A stretch of 64,000 bases of DNA from Pseudoxanthobacter soli DSM 19599 (GCF_900148505.1 NZ_FRXO01000003.1:62001-126000); one strand, 5' to 3'; counted from the first letter of the stretch, positions 1 through 8,493 are shown. A program made the numbers and translations. The notes: generated from the letters alone by a model not told the origin.

Positions 1-503
1 GGCCGCCCGTCGACGGAAGGTCCGCCGCTCCAGCCGGCAGGCCCCGCGGCGGAACCCATCCCCGGGTTCATGCCAGCGTTCATCCCGGTGTTCATGCCGG
101 CGTTCATGCCGGAACCCGCGCCGAGGCGCGCGGCACCCTGATCGACCGGCTGGCTCGACACGGCATTGCGGCTCTGCGGCAGGCCGCCGGCCGCCGGCAG
201 CGGGCCACGCGCGGCGGGCAGGTCGCCCGCCGTCCACGGCGCGAAGCTGCCGCCGCTCCGGTTGGCCGGCGAACCGGCCTCCTTCGCCGCCGCGATTTCC
301 TTCTCAAGACCGGAGATGCGCGCCTCGGCGGACTTGAGCGCGTGATCCTGCACCACGATGGTCTGTGCCATCGCGTAGGCCGCGCCGGGATTGGCCGCCA
401 TGCGCTCGGCGATGAAACGCTCGGCCTCCGGATCGCGCGGGCCGTCGGCCCGGCCGAGGCGTTCGAACAGATCGGCGATCAACTGCTGTTCCTGGGGCGT
501 CAT
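1..503 (-). CDS. DUF2076 family protein, C-terminus cut by the window edge
   Basis: The reading frame opens at 503 with MTPQEQQLI, the typical beginning of DUF2076 proteins, and runs off the window at base 1, so about 167 residues are visible. The N-terminal part is rich in charged residues and looks helical. A Gly/Pro/Met-rich linker follows, with three to four near-identical GMN-type units at bases 60-125. Family members of this type often end in a Cys-rich or low-complexity tail, which cannot be seen here. The molecular function is not established. Family assignment rests on the first 60 residues. Confidence 0.75.
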   Translation of the reverse strand, partial: MTPQEQQLIADLFERLGRADGPRDPEAERFIAERMAANPGAAYAMAQTIVVQDHALKSAEARISGLEKEIAAAKEAGSPANRSGGSFAPWTAGDLPAARGPLPAAGGLPQSRNAVSSQPVDQGAARLGAGSGMNAGMNTGMNAGMNPGMGSAAGPAGWSGGPSVDGR

Positions 504-628
504 GGCTGTGCTGCTCGCTTTCCTTATCCCGGCACGTCCGGCCGAAACCGAAGATAGGCATCCACCGTGGCAACCGCAGGACACTCGCAAAAATATGAGG
601 GCGTCACCGAAAGGCGTCCTGCCGGCTT

Positions 629-1318
629 TCAGCCGGCGGGAACCGCCTCGCGCGCGGCGATCGCCACCTGGTTGAGACAGGCCGCCCAGATTTCTCCCGC
701 GCGCTTCGCATGGAGGTGGTGGTTGCGCGGGTCGCGGCGGCGATAGAGATCGGCGACGGTGCCCGTCTCGGGATCGATCACCGCATCGGCGATGCACACG
801 AACGGCAGCCCGCGCGCATCGGCACCCTGCCGCAGGCGCTCGTTGTAGGCGAGCGTCAGCCGGGTCCGCTCGGCGAGCGTGGTGGTCACCTCGCGCCTGA
901 GATGCGCGACCTCGCCCCAGTCCTGGCCGTCGCGGATGGTTGGCACCGTCGCCCCGGTGACGACGAGGCTCGGATAGCCCGCCGCGAGGACGCGATCGAC
1001 GAAGGCGAAATAGCTCGTGATCGAGACGTCCATCTGGTCTGCGACCGGCACGCCGTATTTCTCGGCCCGGTACCAGATGACGAAGCCGCAATCGACCTCG
1101 CCGAGCTGCATCACCGGAATGACGCCAGGTCGCGGCGGCAGCAGCGCCGCCTCGAACTGCCGCCGCGCGCCCGTGACGCTTTCAAGCTTGGTGAGGCCCA
1201 TGGCGGTCGCGCCGCGCACCTCGTGAAACTCTGCCGGCCTGTCGATCAACCCGAGTTCCGCCGCCCTGCGGAACGCCGAAATGTGACTGTCGCCGAAGAT
1301 CAGCCAACGCACATCCAT
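629..1318 (-). CDS. SGNH/GDSL-family hydrolase
   Basis: The protein has 229 residues when started at the ATG at 1318, preceded by a GGGGGAGAG ribosome binding site. A longer open frame to 1561 lacks such a signal and has no conserved sequence. Block I of SGNH hydrolases is at the very N-terminus (FGDSH, Ser11 as putative nucleophile). The acid/base block is near the C-terminus (DPRNHHLH, about residues 196-203). There is no signal peptide, so a cytoplasmic location is expected. The substrate is unknown; such proteins act as esterases, lipases or deacetylases. It is divergent from the exonuclease gene at 1573. Confidence 0.7.
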   Translation of the reverse strand: MDVRWLIFGDSHISAFRRAAELGLIDRPAEFHEVRGATAMGLTKLESVTGARRQFEAALLPPRPGVIPVMQLGEVDCGFVIWYRAEKYGVPVADQMDVSITSYFAFVDRVLAAGYPSLVVTGATVPTIRDGQDWGEVAHLRREVTTTLAERTRLTLAYNERLRQGADARGLPFVCIADAVIDPETGTVADLYRRRDPRNHHLHAKRAGEIWAACLNQVAIAAREAVPAG

Positions 1319-1572
1319 CTCTCCCCCGAAAGATCTTCCCGGCTTAACCGCCGCCCCGCGGTTTGTTGCCGGTCCGCCCTTACTGTCGCGGCCGGAGATG
1401 CCGGCACGCAGACGCCTCGGCATGGTACAAGATACGGTGCCTATGCCGTCAACCCGTGTGAGCGATCTGTGCGCACCGGAACGGCTTTCCAGGCTGTGCG
1501 GTTGTTGAAGGCGCTCGCTTCCGAACGGCAGCGTGTGGCATTTTCCCCCCGGCAGCCCCACCTCTGGCGATC

Positions 1573-2670
1573 ATGGCAGTTTTCGGCATCTCCTCCCCCG
1601 ACCGTCGCCTGCGCCCGTCCGATCTGCTCGCACGGGTGCCGGGCGGCCTTGCCGCGCCGCCGGCCGGGGCGATGATCGACCCGGCGCGCGGCGTGGAGCT
1701 GGCGCTCGTCACCCACGGCCATTCCGATCACGCGCGCGCCGGTCACGACACCGTGGTCGCGACCGCCGAGACGCTGGCGATCATGGCGGCCCGGCTCGGC
1801 CGCACCTTCGCCCGCCGCACCGTCACCGCGCGCTATGGCGAGCCGATGCGGATCGGCGAGGCGACGGTGACGTTCTTCCCGGCCGGGCACGTGCTCGGCT
1901 CGGCGCAGATCCTGATCGAGGCCGGCGGGGCGCGGGCCGTGGTGTCGGGCGACTACAAGCGCCAGGCGGATCCGACCTGCCTGCCGTTCGAGGTGGTGCC
2001 CTGCGACCTGTTCGTGACCGAGGCCACCTTCGCGCTGCCGGTGTTCCGCCACCCGGAGGCCCGTGACGAGATCGCCAAGCTGCTGGCCTCGCAGGCGATG
2101 TTCCCCGAGCGCGCCCATCTGGTCGGGGCCTATACCCTCGGCAAGGCCCAGCGCGTGATCGCCGAGCTGCGCACCGCCGGCTACGACCGGCCGATCCACC
2201 TGCACGGCGCGATGGTGGCGATCTGCGCGCTCTACGAGGCGTTCGGAGTCGCGCTCGGCGACCTCAGGCCTGTCGACCTGAAGGCGCGAGACCCACTCGC
2301 CGGCGAGATCGTGCTCTGCCCGCCCCAGGCGGTGGGCGACCGCTGGGCGGGCCGGTTCGCCGATCCGGTTTCGGCATTCGCCAGCGGCTGGATGCGGGTG
2401 CGAGCCCACGCCCGGATGCGCGGCGTGGAGCTGCCGCTGGTCATCTCCGACCATGCCGACTGGGAAGACCTCTGCACCACCATCGTAGAGACCGGCGCGC
2501 GCGAGGTCTGGGTCACCCACGGCGAGGAAACGGCGCTGGTGCACTGGTGTACCGGCCGCGGCATCGATGCCACGCCGCTGCGCCTCGTCGACTACGGCCG
2601 GGAGGACGGCGAGGACGAGCTCCCGCCCCCGCCGTCCGGGGACGCCGGGGAGCCGGAGGCGACGCCGTGA
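1573..2670 (+). CDS. Ligase-associated MBL-fold DNA exonuclease
   Basis: This 365-residue metallo-beta-lactamase-fold protein carries the HGHSDH metal-binding motif at residues 48-53 and an AGHVLGSAQ segment near 100, as in the beta-CASP-like exonucleases encoded beside bacterial ATP-dependent ligases. Its stop overlaps the GTG start of the ligase gene at 2667 (GTGA), so the two are translationally coupled. Known relatives act with the ligase and an Lhr-type helicase in DNA end processing and repair. The last 20 residues are acidic and proline-rich and probably disordered. Confidence 0.88.
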   Translation: MAVFGISSPDRRLRPSDLLARVPGGLAAPPAGAMIDPARGVELALVTHGHSDHARAGHDTVVATAETLAIMAARLGRTFARRTVTARYGEPMRIGEATVTFFPAGHVLGSAQILIEAGGARAVVSGDYKRQADPTCLPFEVVPCDLFVTEATFALPVFRHPEARDEIAKLLASQAMFPERAHLVGAYTLGKAQRVIAELRTAGYDRPIHLHGAMVAICALYEAFGVALGDLRPVDLKARDPLAGEIVLCPPQAVGDRWAGRFADPVSAFASGWMRVRAHARMRGVELPLVISDHADWEDLCTTIVETGAREVWVTHGEETALVHWCTGRGIDATPLRLVDYGREDGEDELPPPPSGDAGEPEATP

Positions 2671-4307
2671 ACCGCTTCGCCCGCCTGCTCGACCAGCTGA
2701 CATACCAGCCGCGCCGCAACGGCAAGCTGGCGCTGATCACCGCCTATCTCGCCGAGGCGCCGGACCCGGACCGGGGTTTCGCGCTCGCCGCGCTCACGGG
2801 CGCCCTGAGCTTCGCTCACGCCAAGCCGGGCGCGATCCGGGCGCTGGCCGCGGAAAAGCTGGACCCGGTGCTGTTCGCGCTCTCCTACGATTTCGTCGGC
2901 GACCTGTCGGAGACGGTGGCGCTGATGTGGCCGGCGCCGGCCCGGACGGACGGCGAGGCGGCGGCAAGGCCGGAGCCGCCGTCGCTCGCCGGGATCGTCG
3001 AGGGCCTCGCCACGACACCGCGGGCGGGCGTGCCGGCACTGCTCGATCACTGGCTCGCCGGGCTCGACGAGACCGGACGGTGGGCGCTTCTGAAGCTCGT
3101 CACCGGCGGATTGCGCGTCGGCGTCTCGGCGCGGCTCGCCAAGACCGCCGTAGCGCGGCTCGGCGCCGGTATCTCGCCGGACGAGGTGGAGGAGGTCTGG
3201 CACGGGCTGGAACCACCCTATGGCGCGCTGTTCGCCTGGCTGGAAGGCCGCGGCCCGCGCCCGGAGGCCTCCGACGGGGCGCCGTTTCGCTCGCCGATGC
3301 TCGCCCATGCCCTGGACGAGGCCGACTTCGCAACCCTCGATCCCGGGGCCTTCCGGGCCGAGTGGAAATGGGACGGGATCCGCGTGCAGGCGGTGGCGGG
3401 ATCGGACGGCGGACGGCGGATCGCGCGGCTCTATTCCCGGTCCGGCGACGACATCTCGAACGCCTTTCCCGAGATCGTCGCGGCGCTCGATTTCGAGGGC
3501 GCCATCGACGGGGAGCTGCTGATCCGCCGCGAGGGTCGCGTCGCGCCGTTCTCGGTGCTGCAGCAGAGGCTCAACCGAAAGACGGTCACGCGCACGCTGA
3601 TGCGCGATTTTCCGCCCATAATACGCGCCTATGATCTCCTGGCGCTCGGTGGAGAGGATCTTCGCGCGCTCCCATTCGAAGCCCGGCGCGCGCGGCTGGA
3701 AATGTTCGTCGCCGGCCTCGGCTCGGACATGATCGACCTCTCCCCGACGGTGCCGTTCGCCGACTGGCAGGCGCTCGCCGCCGCACGGGCGGACCCCACC
3801 TCCGCCGGGGCGGGCGTCGATGCCGGCGCAGTCGAGGGCGTGATGCTGAAGCGCGCCGACAGCCCCTATCTCGCCGGAAGGCCGAAGGGACCGTGGTTCA
3901 AGTGGAAGCGCGATCCGTTCAATGTCGACGCCGTGCTGATGTACGCCCAGCGCGGCCACGGCAAGCGCTCGTCGTTCTATTCGGACTATACCTTCGGCGT
4001 CTGGCGGGGCGACGAGCTGGTGCCGGTCGGCAAGGCCTATTTCGGCTTCACCGATGCCGAACTCGGCCAGATCGACCGATTCGTGCGCGAGAACACCGTC
4101 AACCGCTTCGGCCCGGTGCGGGAGGTGACCCACACCGCCGAGACCGGGCTCGTGTTCGAGGTGGCATTCGAGGGGCTGAACCGCTCGCCGCGTCACAAGG
4201 CGGGGCTCGCCATGCGCTTCCCCCGCATCGCCCGGCTGCGCTGGGACAAACGCCCTTCCGACGCCGACCGGATCGAGGCGCTGGAGGCGTTGCTGCCGCG
4301 CGGATAG
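2667..4307 (+). CDS. ATP-dependent DNA ligase (exonuclease-associated family)
   Basis: Starting at the GTG that overlaps the exonuclease stop gives 546 residues, the usual size of this family. The first 210 residues form an alpha-helical N-terminal DNA-binding domain. The nucleotidyltransferase core follows, with motif I KWDGIR (Lys234 as the adenylated residue). Later motifs include a lysine-rich MLKRADSPY segment and the WFKWKRD segment, followed by an OB-fold domain. It seals nicks or breaks in DNA using ATP and is distinct from the essential NAD-dependent LigA. The lhr helicase and pdeM phosphoesterase genes that often follow are absent here. Confidence 0.92.
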   Translation: MNRFARLLDQLTYQPRRNGKLALITAYLAEAPDPDRGFALAALTGALSFAHAKPGAIRALAAEKLDPVLFALSYDFVGDLSETVALMWPAPARTDGEAAARPEPPSLAGIVEGLATTPRAGVPALLDHWLAGLDETGRWALLKLVTGGLRVGVSARLAKTAVARLGAGISPDEVEEVWHGLEPPYGALFAWLEGRGPRPEASDGAPFRSPMLAHALDEADFATLDPGAFRAEWKWDGIRVQAVAGSDGGRRIARLYSRSGDDISNAFPEIVAALDFEGAIDGELLIRREGRVAPFSVLQQRLNRKTVTRTLMRDFPPIIRAYDLLALGGEDLRALPFEARRARLEMFVAGLGSDMIDLSPTVPFADWQALAAARADPTSAGAGVDAGAVEGVMLKRADSPYLAGRPKGPWFKWKRDPFNVDAVLMYAQRGHGKRSSFYSDYTFGVWRGDELVPVGKAYFGFTDAELGQIDRFVRENTVNRFGPVREVTHTAETGLVFEVAFEGLNRSPRHKAGLAMRFPRIARLRWDKRPSDADRIEALEALLPRG

Positions 4308-4482
4308 GGCCGACTGAGGCTGAAATCCCGGTCACGCTCTGCTTTCCGCCGGTTCGTAAGTCGTTATGATGATCACGGGGCCAATCATAATCCGACGCGC
4401 GCCGCCGATGGCCTGCCCGAGACGCCGAAGGCGGCCCGAGCCGGAGCGGGAGGACGGCGCGCTTCCATGTCCGGAGGATCGC

Positions 4483-4935
4483 ATGCCGACACCGCTCACC
4501 CTCGACGACGTCATCAACATCTTCACCTATATCGAGCGCATGGCGAAGCTGATGCAGCAGACGCGCAGCAACCTGACGGTGGCGAAGGACACCATTCTCT
4601 GGGTCGCGGCCGCGATGCACATTCCGGTCGAGCCGGAACCTCCCGCGCTGTCCAACACGGCCAAGGAGCGCAAGATGTTCTACAACGACGTCATCGCCGA
4701 GCGCGGGACGTTCGACCGCTATGCCTCGCGCACCCGATCGGTCACCAGGATCCCCGTGAACAACGACGATCTCGAACCGATGTTCTCGATGTTCCGCTAT
4801 GCCGAGGCGCATTGCCAGACCGGCCATCCCGGCCCGAGCAAGATCCTCGCGATCCTTCACAAGAAGGGCTGGACCCACGAGCACATCAACGCCTACCCGA
4901 TGTGGAAGCCCGCCATCGCGCCTTGGCGGGCGTGA
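4483..4935 (+). CDS. Conserved hypothetical protein
   Basis: The ATG at 4483 is preceded by a good GGAGG site (4472-4476) and gives 150 residues; upstream codons of the open frame look non-coding. I do not recognise a named domain. The sequence is rich in Met, aromatic and charged residues and has no signal peptide or membrane segment, so it is probably soluble and cytoplasmic. Codon use is typical of the neighbours, which supports a real gene. A 15-bp direct repeat covers its last codons and stop (4923-4937) and recurs at 4943-4957. Confidence 0.6.
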   Translation: MPTPLTLDDVINIFTYIERMAKLMQQTRSNLTVAKDTILWVAAAMHIPVEPEPPALSNTAKERKMFYNDVIAERGTFDRYASRTRSVTRIPVNNDDLEPMFSMFRYAEAHCQTGHPGPSKILAILHKKGWTHEHINAYPMWKPAIAPWRA

Positions 4936-4957
4936 GGGTGGGTTGGCGGGCGTGAGG
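4923..4957. repeat. 15-bp direct repeat over a stop codon
   Basis: TTGGCGGGCGTGAGG occurs at 4923-4937 and again at 4943-4957, a 20-bp period. The first copy carries the last codons and stop of the gene ending at 4935. It looks like a small local duplication. Confidence 0.7.
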
Positions 4958-5084
4958 ATGCCGCGACGGGCGGGGCCGGCCGGGGATAACGGCGCCGGCC
5001 GCTTCGGTTTTGCCGCGCGATGGCATATGTAGGGCGCGAGATGCCGGCCGCCCGCCGGCCTTCGACCGCAGGAAAGGCTACGCC

Positions 5085-5357
5085 ATGGCAGACGGCCCGC
5101 TCTCGCGCTTCCTCGGCGGATCGCCCGGTCGCGTGGCCCTTCAGCTTCTGGTGCTGTGCTTCGTGGTGGGCGTGATCCTGTCGGCCCTCGACATCCGCCC
5201 ATGGGACATCTTCCAATGGCTGCGCCAGACGGTGCACGACATCGCCTCGATGGGCTTCGGGGCCGTGGAGCGGTTCGGGCAGTACCTGCTGCTCGGTGCC
5301 GTGATCGTGATCCCGGTGTGGCTGGTGCTGCGCATCCTCTCCTCGACGCGCCGCTGA
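5085..5357 (+). CDS. DUF6460 family small membrane protein
   Basis: The ATG at 5085 follows an AGGAAAGG ribosome binding site and gives 90 residues. The layout is an N-terminal RFLGGSPGR motif, a first hydrophobic segment (about residues 18-36), an amphipathic stretch with WDIFQWLR, then a second hydrophobic segment (about 65-85) and a short basic tail. This matches the DUF6460 proteins of Hyphomicrobiales as I remember them. Two inner-membrane helices are expected; function is unknown. Confidence 0.72.
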   Translation: MADGPLSRFLGGSPGRVALQLLVLCFVVGVILSALDIRPWDIFQWLRQTVHDIASMGFGAVERFGQYLLLGAVIVIPVWLVLRILSSTRR

Positions 5358-5385
5358 CGGCCGGCCGGGACGCGTCGGTCAGCCA

Positions 5386-5501
5386 GGAGCGATTTCTTGT
5401 CGATCTGATGGACTCATCAGATGGAGAAGAAATCGCTCCATATTCAAAGGCTTGAGCATATCCTTGTCGTTCAGATCCTTCGATCTGAACGGCTAATGCT
5501 C
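5386..5501 (-). repeat. RIME-like two-hairpin element, copy A (inverted orientation)
   Basis: This copy is inverted relative to most others. The arm-2 hairpin comes first (5386-5438) and is an almost full palindrome around GATCTGATG/CATCAGAT. A short spacer and the arm-1 hairpin (about 5454-5501) follow. The right edge (GAGCATTAG on the minus strand) supplies the last codons and stop of the acetyltransferase gene ending at 5493. Confidence 0.85.
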
Positions 5502-6089
5502 AAGCGCGGACCGGCGGAACACCCGGTGCGGCCTGAGCGGATGATCCGCCGCGAGATCGGGATGCAGGAAGTCCGCCGCCGGATCGTGCCGGAAGCCGAG
5601 GCGCCCGGCGGTCGCGGCGGAGCGCAGGTTGGGCCGGGCGACGAGGGCCACGAGATCCGCGGGCGCGCCGGCTGCAACGGCCGCGGTCAGGATCGCCGTC
5701 ATCGCCTCGACGACATAGCCCCGCCCCCAGGCCGCGCGGCGCAGGCGCCACACCGCCTCGGTCGCCGGCGCGAGCGGCAGTGTCGGCCGCACCGGCTGCA
5801 ATCCGGCAAGGCCCAGAAACGCACCGTCGCCGGTTTCGAACTGCCGACTTTCGACCTGCCCACCCTCGACCTGCCCACGCTCGAACTGCCGGCTTTCGAC
5901 GAGCCAGATCCCCCAGCCGTTTTCGTCGAAATGCCCGGTGATGCGCGCCAGCACCGCGGCGTCATGGCGGGAGAGGCCCGGTCCGCCGAGCCAGGCGTTC
6001 ACTTCGGGCTCGGCATTGAGCGCAGCGAGGCGGTCGATGTCGCCGGCTGTCCACGGCCGCAGCCGAAGACGTGGGGTCTCGATGATCAT
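5493..6089 (-). CDS. GNAT family N-acetyltransferase with an internal pentapeptide repeat
   Basis: This 198-residue protein starts with TPRLRLRPW, the usual opening of RimJ/RimL-type acetyltransferases. The acetyl-CoA region is around WGRGYVVEA (Trp/Gly-rich loop). It probably acetylates an amine of a small molecule or a protein N-terminus; the substrate is unknown. Between beta strands, around residues 64-85, an insertion encoded by four 15-bp units gives ESRQF/ERGQV-type repeats. The C-terminal residues and stop are supplied by RIME-like copy A. Confidence 0.85.
   Translation of the reverse strand: MIIETPRLRLRPWTAGDIDRLAALNAEPEVNAWLGGPGLSRHDAAVLARITGHFDENGWGIWLVESRQFERGQVEGGQVESRQFETGDGAFLGLAGLQPVRPTLPLAPATEAVWRLRRAAWGRGYVVEAMTAILTAAVAAGAPADLVALVARPNLRSAATAGRLGFRHDPAADFLHPDLAADHPLRPHRVFRRSALEH
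5837..5896. repeat. 4 x 15-bp in-frame tandem repeat inside a GNAT gene
   Basis: Four consecutive 15-bp units begin at 5837, 5852, 5867 and 5882, variants of CGAMCTGCCSACYYT. Being a multiple of three, the repeat keeps the frame and adds a Gln/Glu/Arg-rich insertion to the acetyltransferase. Confidence 0.9.
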
Positions 6090-6176
6090 CGCCGCACCTC
6101 TCTGAAGCAGCCCATCGGACCCGGCGGTCCGGACCCCGACGCCGTGTGACAGACCGGTCTGAGCGGTCGCTCGCGC

Positions 6177-6605
6177 CTATCGTGCCTGGGAAGACGCGGA
6201 CAGGAGCGGACGGCCGGCATCGATGCCGCCGAGGCAAGGCGGTTCGTTGGCGTCGAACCGCCGCTGCGCCTCGTCCAGATCGCCCTGGTGGTCCAGCGCC
6301 CAGTCATAGAGAGACAGGAACGGCGCCTGCAGCGTGCGCCCGAGCGGCGTGATGGAATAGACCACGGCGATCGGAGACGTCGTGGCGACGTGGCGCTCCA
6401 CCAGCCCGTTTCTCTCCAGCCGCCGCAGTGTCTCCGTCAGCGCCTTCTGCGTAATCCCGCCCATCCGCCGCCGCAACGCGTTGAAGCGCTTCGGTTCCTC
6501 GCACAGAAAAGTGAGAACGAGGATAGACCACTTGTGAGCGATCTGCTCGAGCACCGGGCGCACGATCGGGATTGTCTCGACGACTTTTTGTTCTGTGTAA
6601 GCCAT
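6177..6605 (-). CDS. HxlR-family transcriptional regulator
   Basis: This 142-residue protein is a single winged helix-turn-helix of the HxlR type: IAHKWSILVLTFL at residues 23-35, RFNALRRRMGGITQKALTETLRRLERNGL as the recognition region, and the YSITPLGR wing. HxlR proteins bind as dimers and often sense reactive electrophiles or redox state, usually controlling a neighbouring oxidoreductase. The divergent gene here is a short-chain dehydrogenase, which fits. No cysteine is visible in the sensory N-terminal segment, so the inducing signal is open. Confidence 0.88.
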   Translation of the reverse strand: MAYTEQKVVETIPIVRPVLEQIAHKWSILVLTFLCEEPKRFNALRRRMGGITQKALTETLRRLERNGLVERHVATTSPIAVVYSITPLGRTLQAPFLSLYDWALDHQGDLDEAQRRFDANEPPCLGGIDAGRPLLSASSQAR

Positions 6606-6707
6606 GCGGTTTCCTGCGATATACCTGGTCTATTCATGGTGCCTGATTGACACTTGGTACCGAAACTATACTTCAATGGCGGAAATGATCCACCTTTGGA
6701 GACAGCT
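6606..6707. promoter_or_regulatory. Divergent promoter region between HxlR regulator and SDR genes
   Basis: This short interval is AT-richer than its surroundings. On the plus strand TTGACA (6647-6652) and TATACT (6667-6672) resemble -35 and -10 boxes, but the 14-bp spacing is short. If a promoter is here, transcripts begin near 6680, which excludes a start upstream of 6680 for the SDR gene and supports the TTG at 6708. It should also hold the HxlR operator. Confidence 0.35.
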
Positions 6708-7520
6708 TTGACACATCAACATTCGGACAAGCCGGGCGTTGCGATCGTGACCGGCGCTTCATCCGGGATCGGCAGGGTCTATGCCGATCGGCTGGCCGCG
6801 CGCGGCTACGATCTCGTGCTCGTCGCGCGCCGCGAAGAGCGCCTGCGGGACATCGCCGCCGATCTGCGCCAGCGCCACGCGGTGAACGCCGAGGTGCTGG
6901 CCGCCGACCTGTCGCGACCGGCCGGCGTGGCGGCGGTCGTGGAGCGACTGTCGGGCGACGCCTCGGTTTCCCTACTGGTGAACAATGCCGGCTTCTCGGC
7001 CCTGAAGCCACTGACGGACACGCCGGACAACGTCATCCTCGACATGATCGGCCTCAACGTCACCGCGCTGACGGTGCTCTCGAAGGCGGCGCTCGTCGCG
7101 TTCAAGGCGCGGAACGCGGGAACCCTCGTCAATGTAGGTTCCGGCGCGGGCTTCGCGCCCTACCCCGGAATCCCGGTCTATGGGTCCACCAAGGCCTATG
7201 TCTATCTGTTCACCCAGAGCCTGCAGAGCGAGGTCGAGGGGACGGCGGTGCGCGTGCAACTCGTGCTGCCGGGCGCCGTCATCTCGGAAGGCTGGGACGT
7301 GGCGGGCGGCGCCGCCCTCGAGCCTCTGCCGGAAGCGATCGTGATGACCACCGAGGACTGCGTCGATGCCGCCCTGGCGGGCCTCGATCTCGGCGAGCGC
7401 GTCACGTGCCCTTCGCTCCACGACGAAACGATCCTTCGTGACTACGAAGCGCTGACGGGAAGGCTGATGCAGTCGATGTTCGACGGCAAACCGGCAGCAC
7501 GGTACAAGGCCGGCGGCTAG
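6708..7520 (+). CDS. Short-chain dehydrogenase/reductase (SDR)
   Basis: This is a 270-residue classical SDR when begun at the TTG at 6708, which has a GGAG site about 8 bases upstream; the open frame extends to another TTG at 6654. The nucleotide-binding motif is TGASSGIG near the N-terminus, NNAG marks the central strand, and the catalytic YGSTK (Tyr-x-x-x-Lys) follows a Ser. It oxidises or reduces a carbonyl/alcohol with NAD(P)H. The divergent HxlR gene is its probable regulator. The substrate is unknown. Confidence 0.85.
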   Translation: MTHQHSDKPGVAIVTGASSGIGRVYADRLAARGYDLVLVARREERLRDIAADLRQRHAVNAEVLAADLSRPAGVAAVVERLSGDASVSLLVNNAGFSALKPLTDTPDNVILDMIGLNVTALTVLSKAALVAFKARNAGTLVNVGSGAGFAPYPGIPVYGSTKAYVYLFTQSLQSEVEGTAVRVQLVLPGAVISEGWDVAGGAALEPLPEAIVMTTEDCVDAALAGLDLGERVTCPSLHDETILRDYEALTGRLMQSMFDGKPAARYKAGG

Positions 7521-7580
7521 AGCCGGGCCGCCGTTCGGGGACCCCGATTCCCGGGGCGGGCGCACAGGAGCCGCGCCCGA

Positions 7581-8018
7581 TCACAGATCCTCGATGCCGA
7601 TCACGATGCGCTTGCCGAGTGCGCGGGCGGCCTCGTCAAGCCGCTCCAGTTTGGTGCGGCGGTCGGGGTCGAGGATGCGGCGCACTTCGGTCTCGGCGAG
7701 GCCAAGGCGCTCGGCGAGGTCCGTCTTGCGGATGCCCGCCGCGCGCCATGCCGCAATGACGACGAACTTCGCTGCCGCTGCCGGTGGCGGCGCGACCAGA
7801 TGTTCGCCCGGCAGCGGCGCCGAGGCTGGCGGGAAATCCCGGTCCGCGATCGGATACGAGCCGAGCGCGACCTCCAGGGCATCGGCGGCCATTTCCAGGG
7901 CTTCGGCTTCGCTCCATGCGGAGGTGACGAGCTCGGGCACGTCACGGGCAAAGACCTGCAGCTTGCCGCCGGGGTCGCGTTCCAGGGCAACCGGATAGAC
8001 GAAGGCGGGGCGCATCAT
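7581..8018 (-). CDS. hicB: HicB-type antitoxin
   Basis: The 145-residue protein has an N-terminal HicB domain (YPVALERDPGGKLQVFARDVPEL, residues 8-30, then a helix with ALEMAADALEVAL). A linker and a C-terminal helix-turn-helix follow (RKTDLAERLGLAETEVRRIL, about residues 97-116). HicB neutralises the HicA mRNA interferase and represses its own operon. It lies directly downstream of a frameshifted hicA (8067-8269), so the antitoxin seems to have outlived its toxin. The protein itself is intact. Confidence 0.88.
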   Translation of the reverse strand: MMRPAFVYPVALERDPGGKLQVFARDVPELVTSAWSEAEALEMAADALEVALGSYPIADRDFPPASAPLPGEHLVAPPPAAAAKFVVIAAWRAAGIRKTDLAERLGLAETEVRRILDPDRRTKLERLDEAARALGKRIVIGIEDL

Positions 8019-8066
8019 CGTTGCTCCATGGTGTTCGAGGCCATGCAGAGAGGCGAAAACTACCCC

Positions 8067-8269
8067 TCATTTCCAAGGGGGAGTGATTCCGAGTTGATCG
8101 AGGCACCAAGTCGCCTTGAATTCAACGAGGTCGCTTTGAACCGTTGTGCTGAGATCTCCGCCCGAAACCCGGTCGTGCGATCCTCTTCCGACATCCTTCT
8201 CGACCTTGACCGCCCGTCCGTTCTTTATGGCGTGTTTTCGAAGGTCTCTGATAAGTCGCTCTCTGTCAT
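8067..8269 (-). pseudogene. hicA: hicA toxin gene, inactivated by a one-base frameshift
   Basis: Read from the ATG at 8269 the frame begins MTESDL, then shifts and stops after 14 codons. Adding one base after codon 6 restores a 67-residue HicA reading to the TGA at 8067. That reading has RDLRKHAIKNG at the start, the GRGSH motif with the catalytic His, STTVQS and a C-terminal DQLGI, all family features. The restored frame contains no alternative ATG, GTG or TTG. A RIME-like element begins about 10 bases upstream of the ATG, so the promoter region has also been altered. A sequencing error could mimic this. Confidence 0.7.
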
Positions 8270-8278
8270 CGGCCTCTG

Positions 8279-8383
8279 CTCCCGTTCAGATCGAGCCGGT
8301 CTGAACGACAAGGATATGCTCAAGGTTCTGAATCTGGAGCGATTTCTTGTCGATCGGACGTAGCCATCCGACCGGAAAGCGAT
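8279..8383 (+). repeat. RIME-like two-hairpin element, copy B
   Basis: Arm 1 is reduced at its left edge but keeps CGTTCAGATCG and the pairing segment with the ACAA bulge. Arm 2 carries the GATCGGA/TCCGACC version of its upper stem. The copy lies between moaE and the decayed hicA gene, abutting the hicA start. Confidence 0.8.
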
Positions 8384-8493
8384 CGGGCGCAAACGGCCGG
8401 TCCCCGCCACGCCATGACGCCGGGGACCCGTCCGGCATCGCGGACGGTTCGCACGGCCTCGACCGATTTCATCGAGATCGGAGCGCGGCCGGC

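Noticed and set aside
2592-4196. A 534-codon minus-strand frame opposite the ligase gene
   Set aside because: It is a shadow of the ligase gene with no conserved motif.
8399-8428. GGTCCCCG/CGGGGACC inverted repeat after moaE as a terminator
   Set aside because: The stem is short, the loop is long and no T-run follows on either strand.
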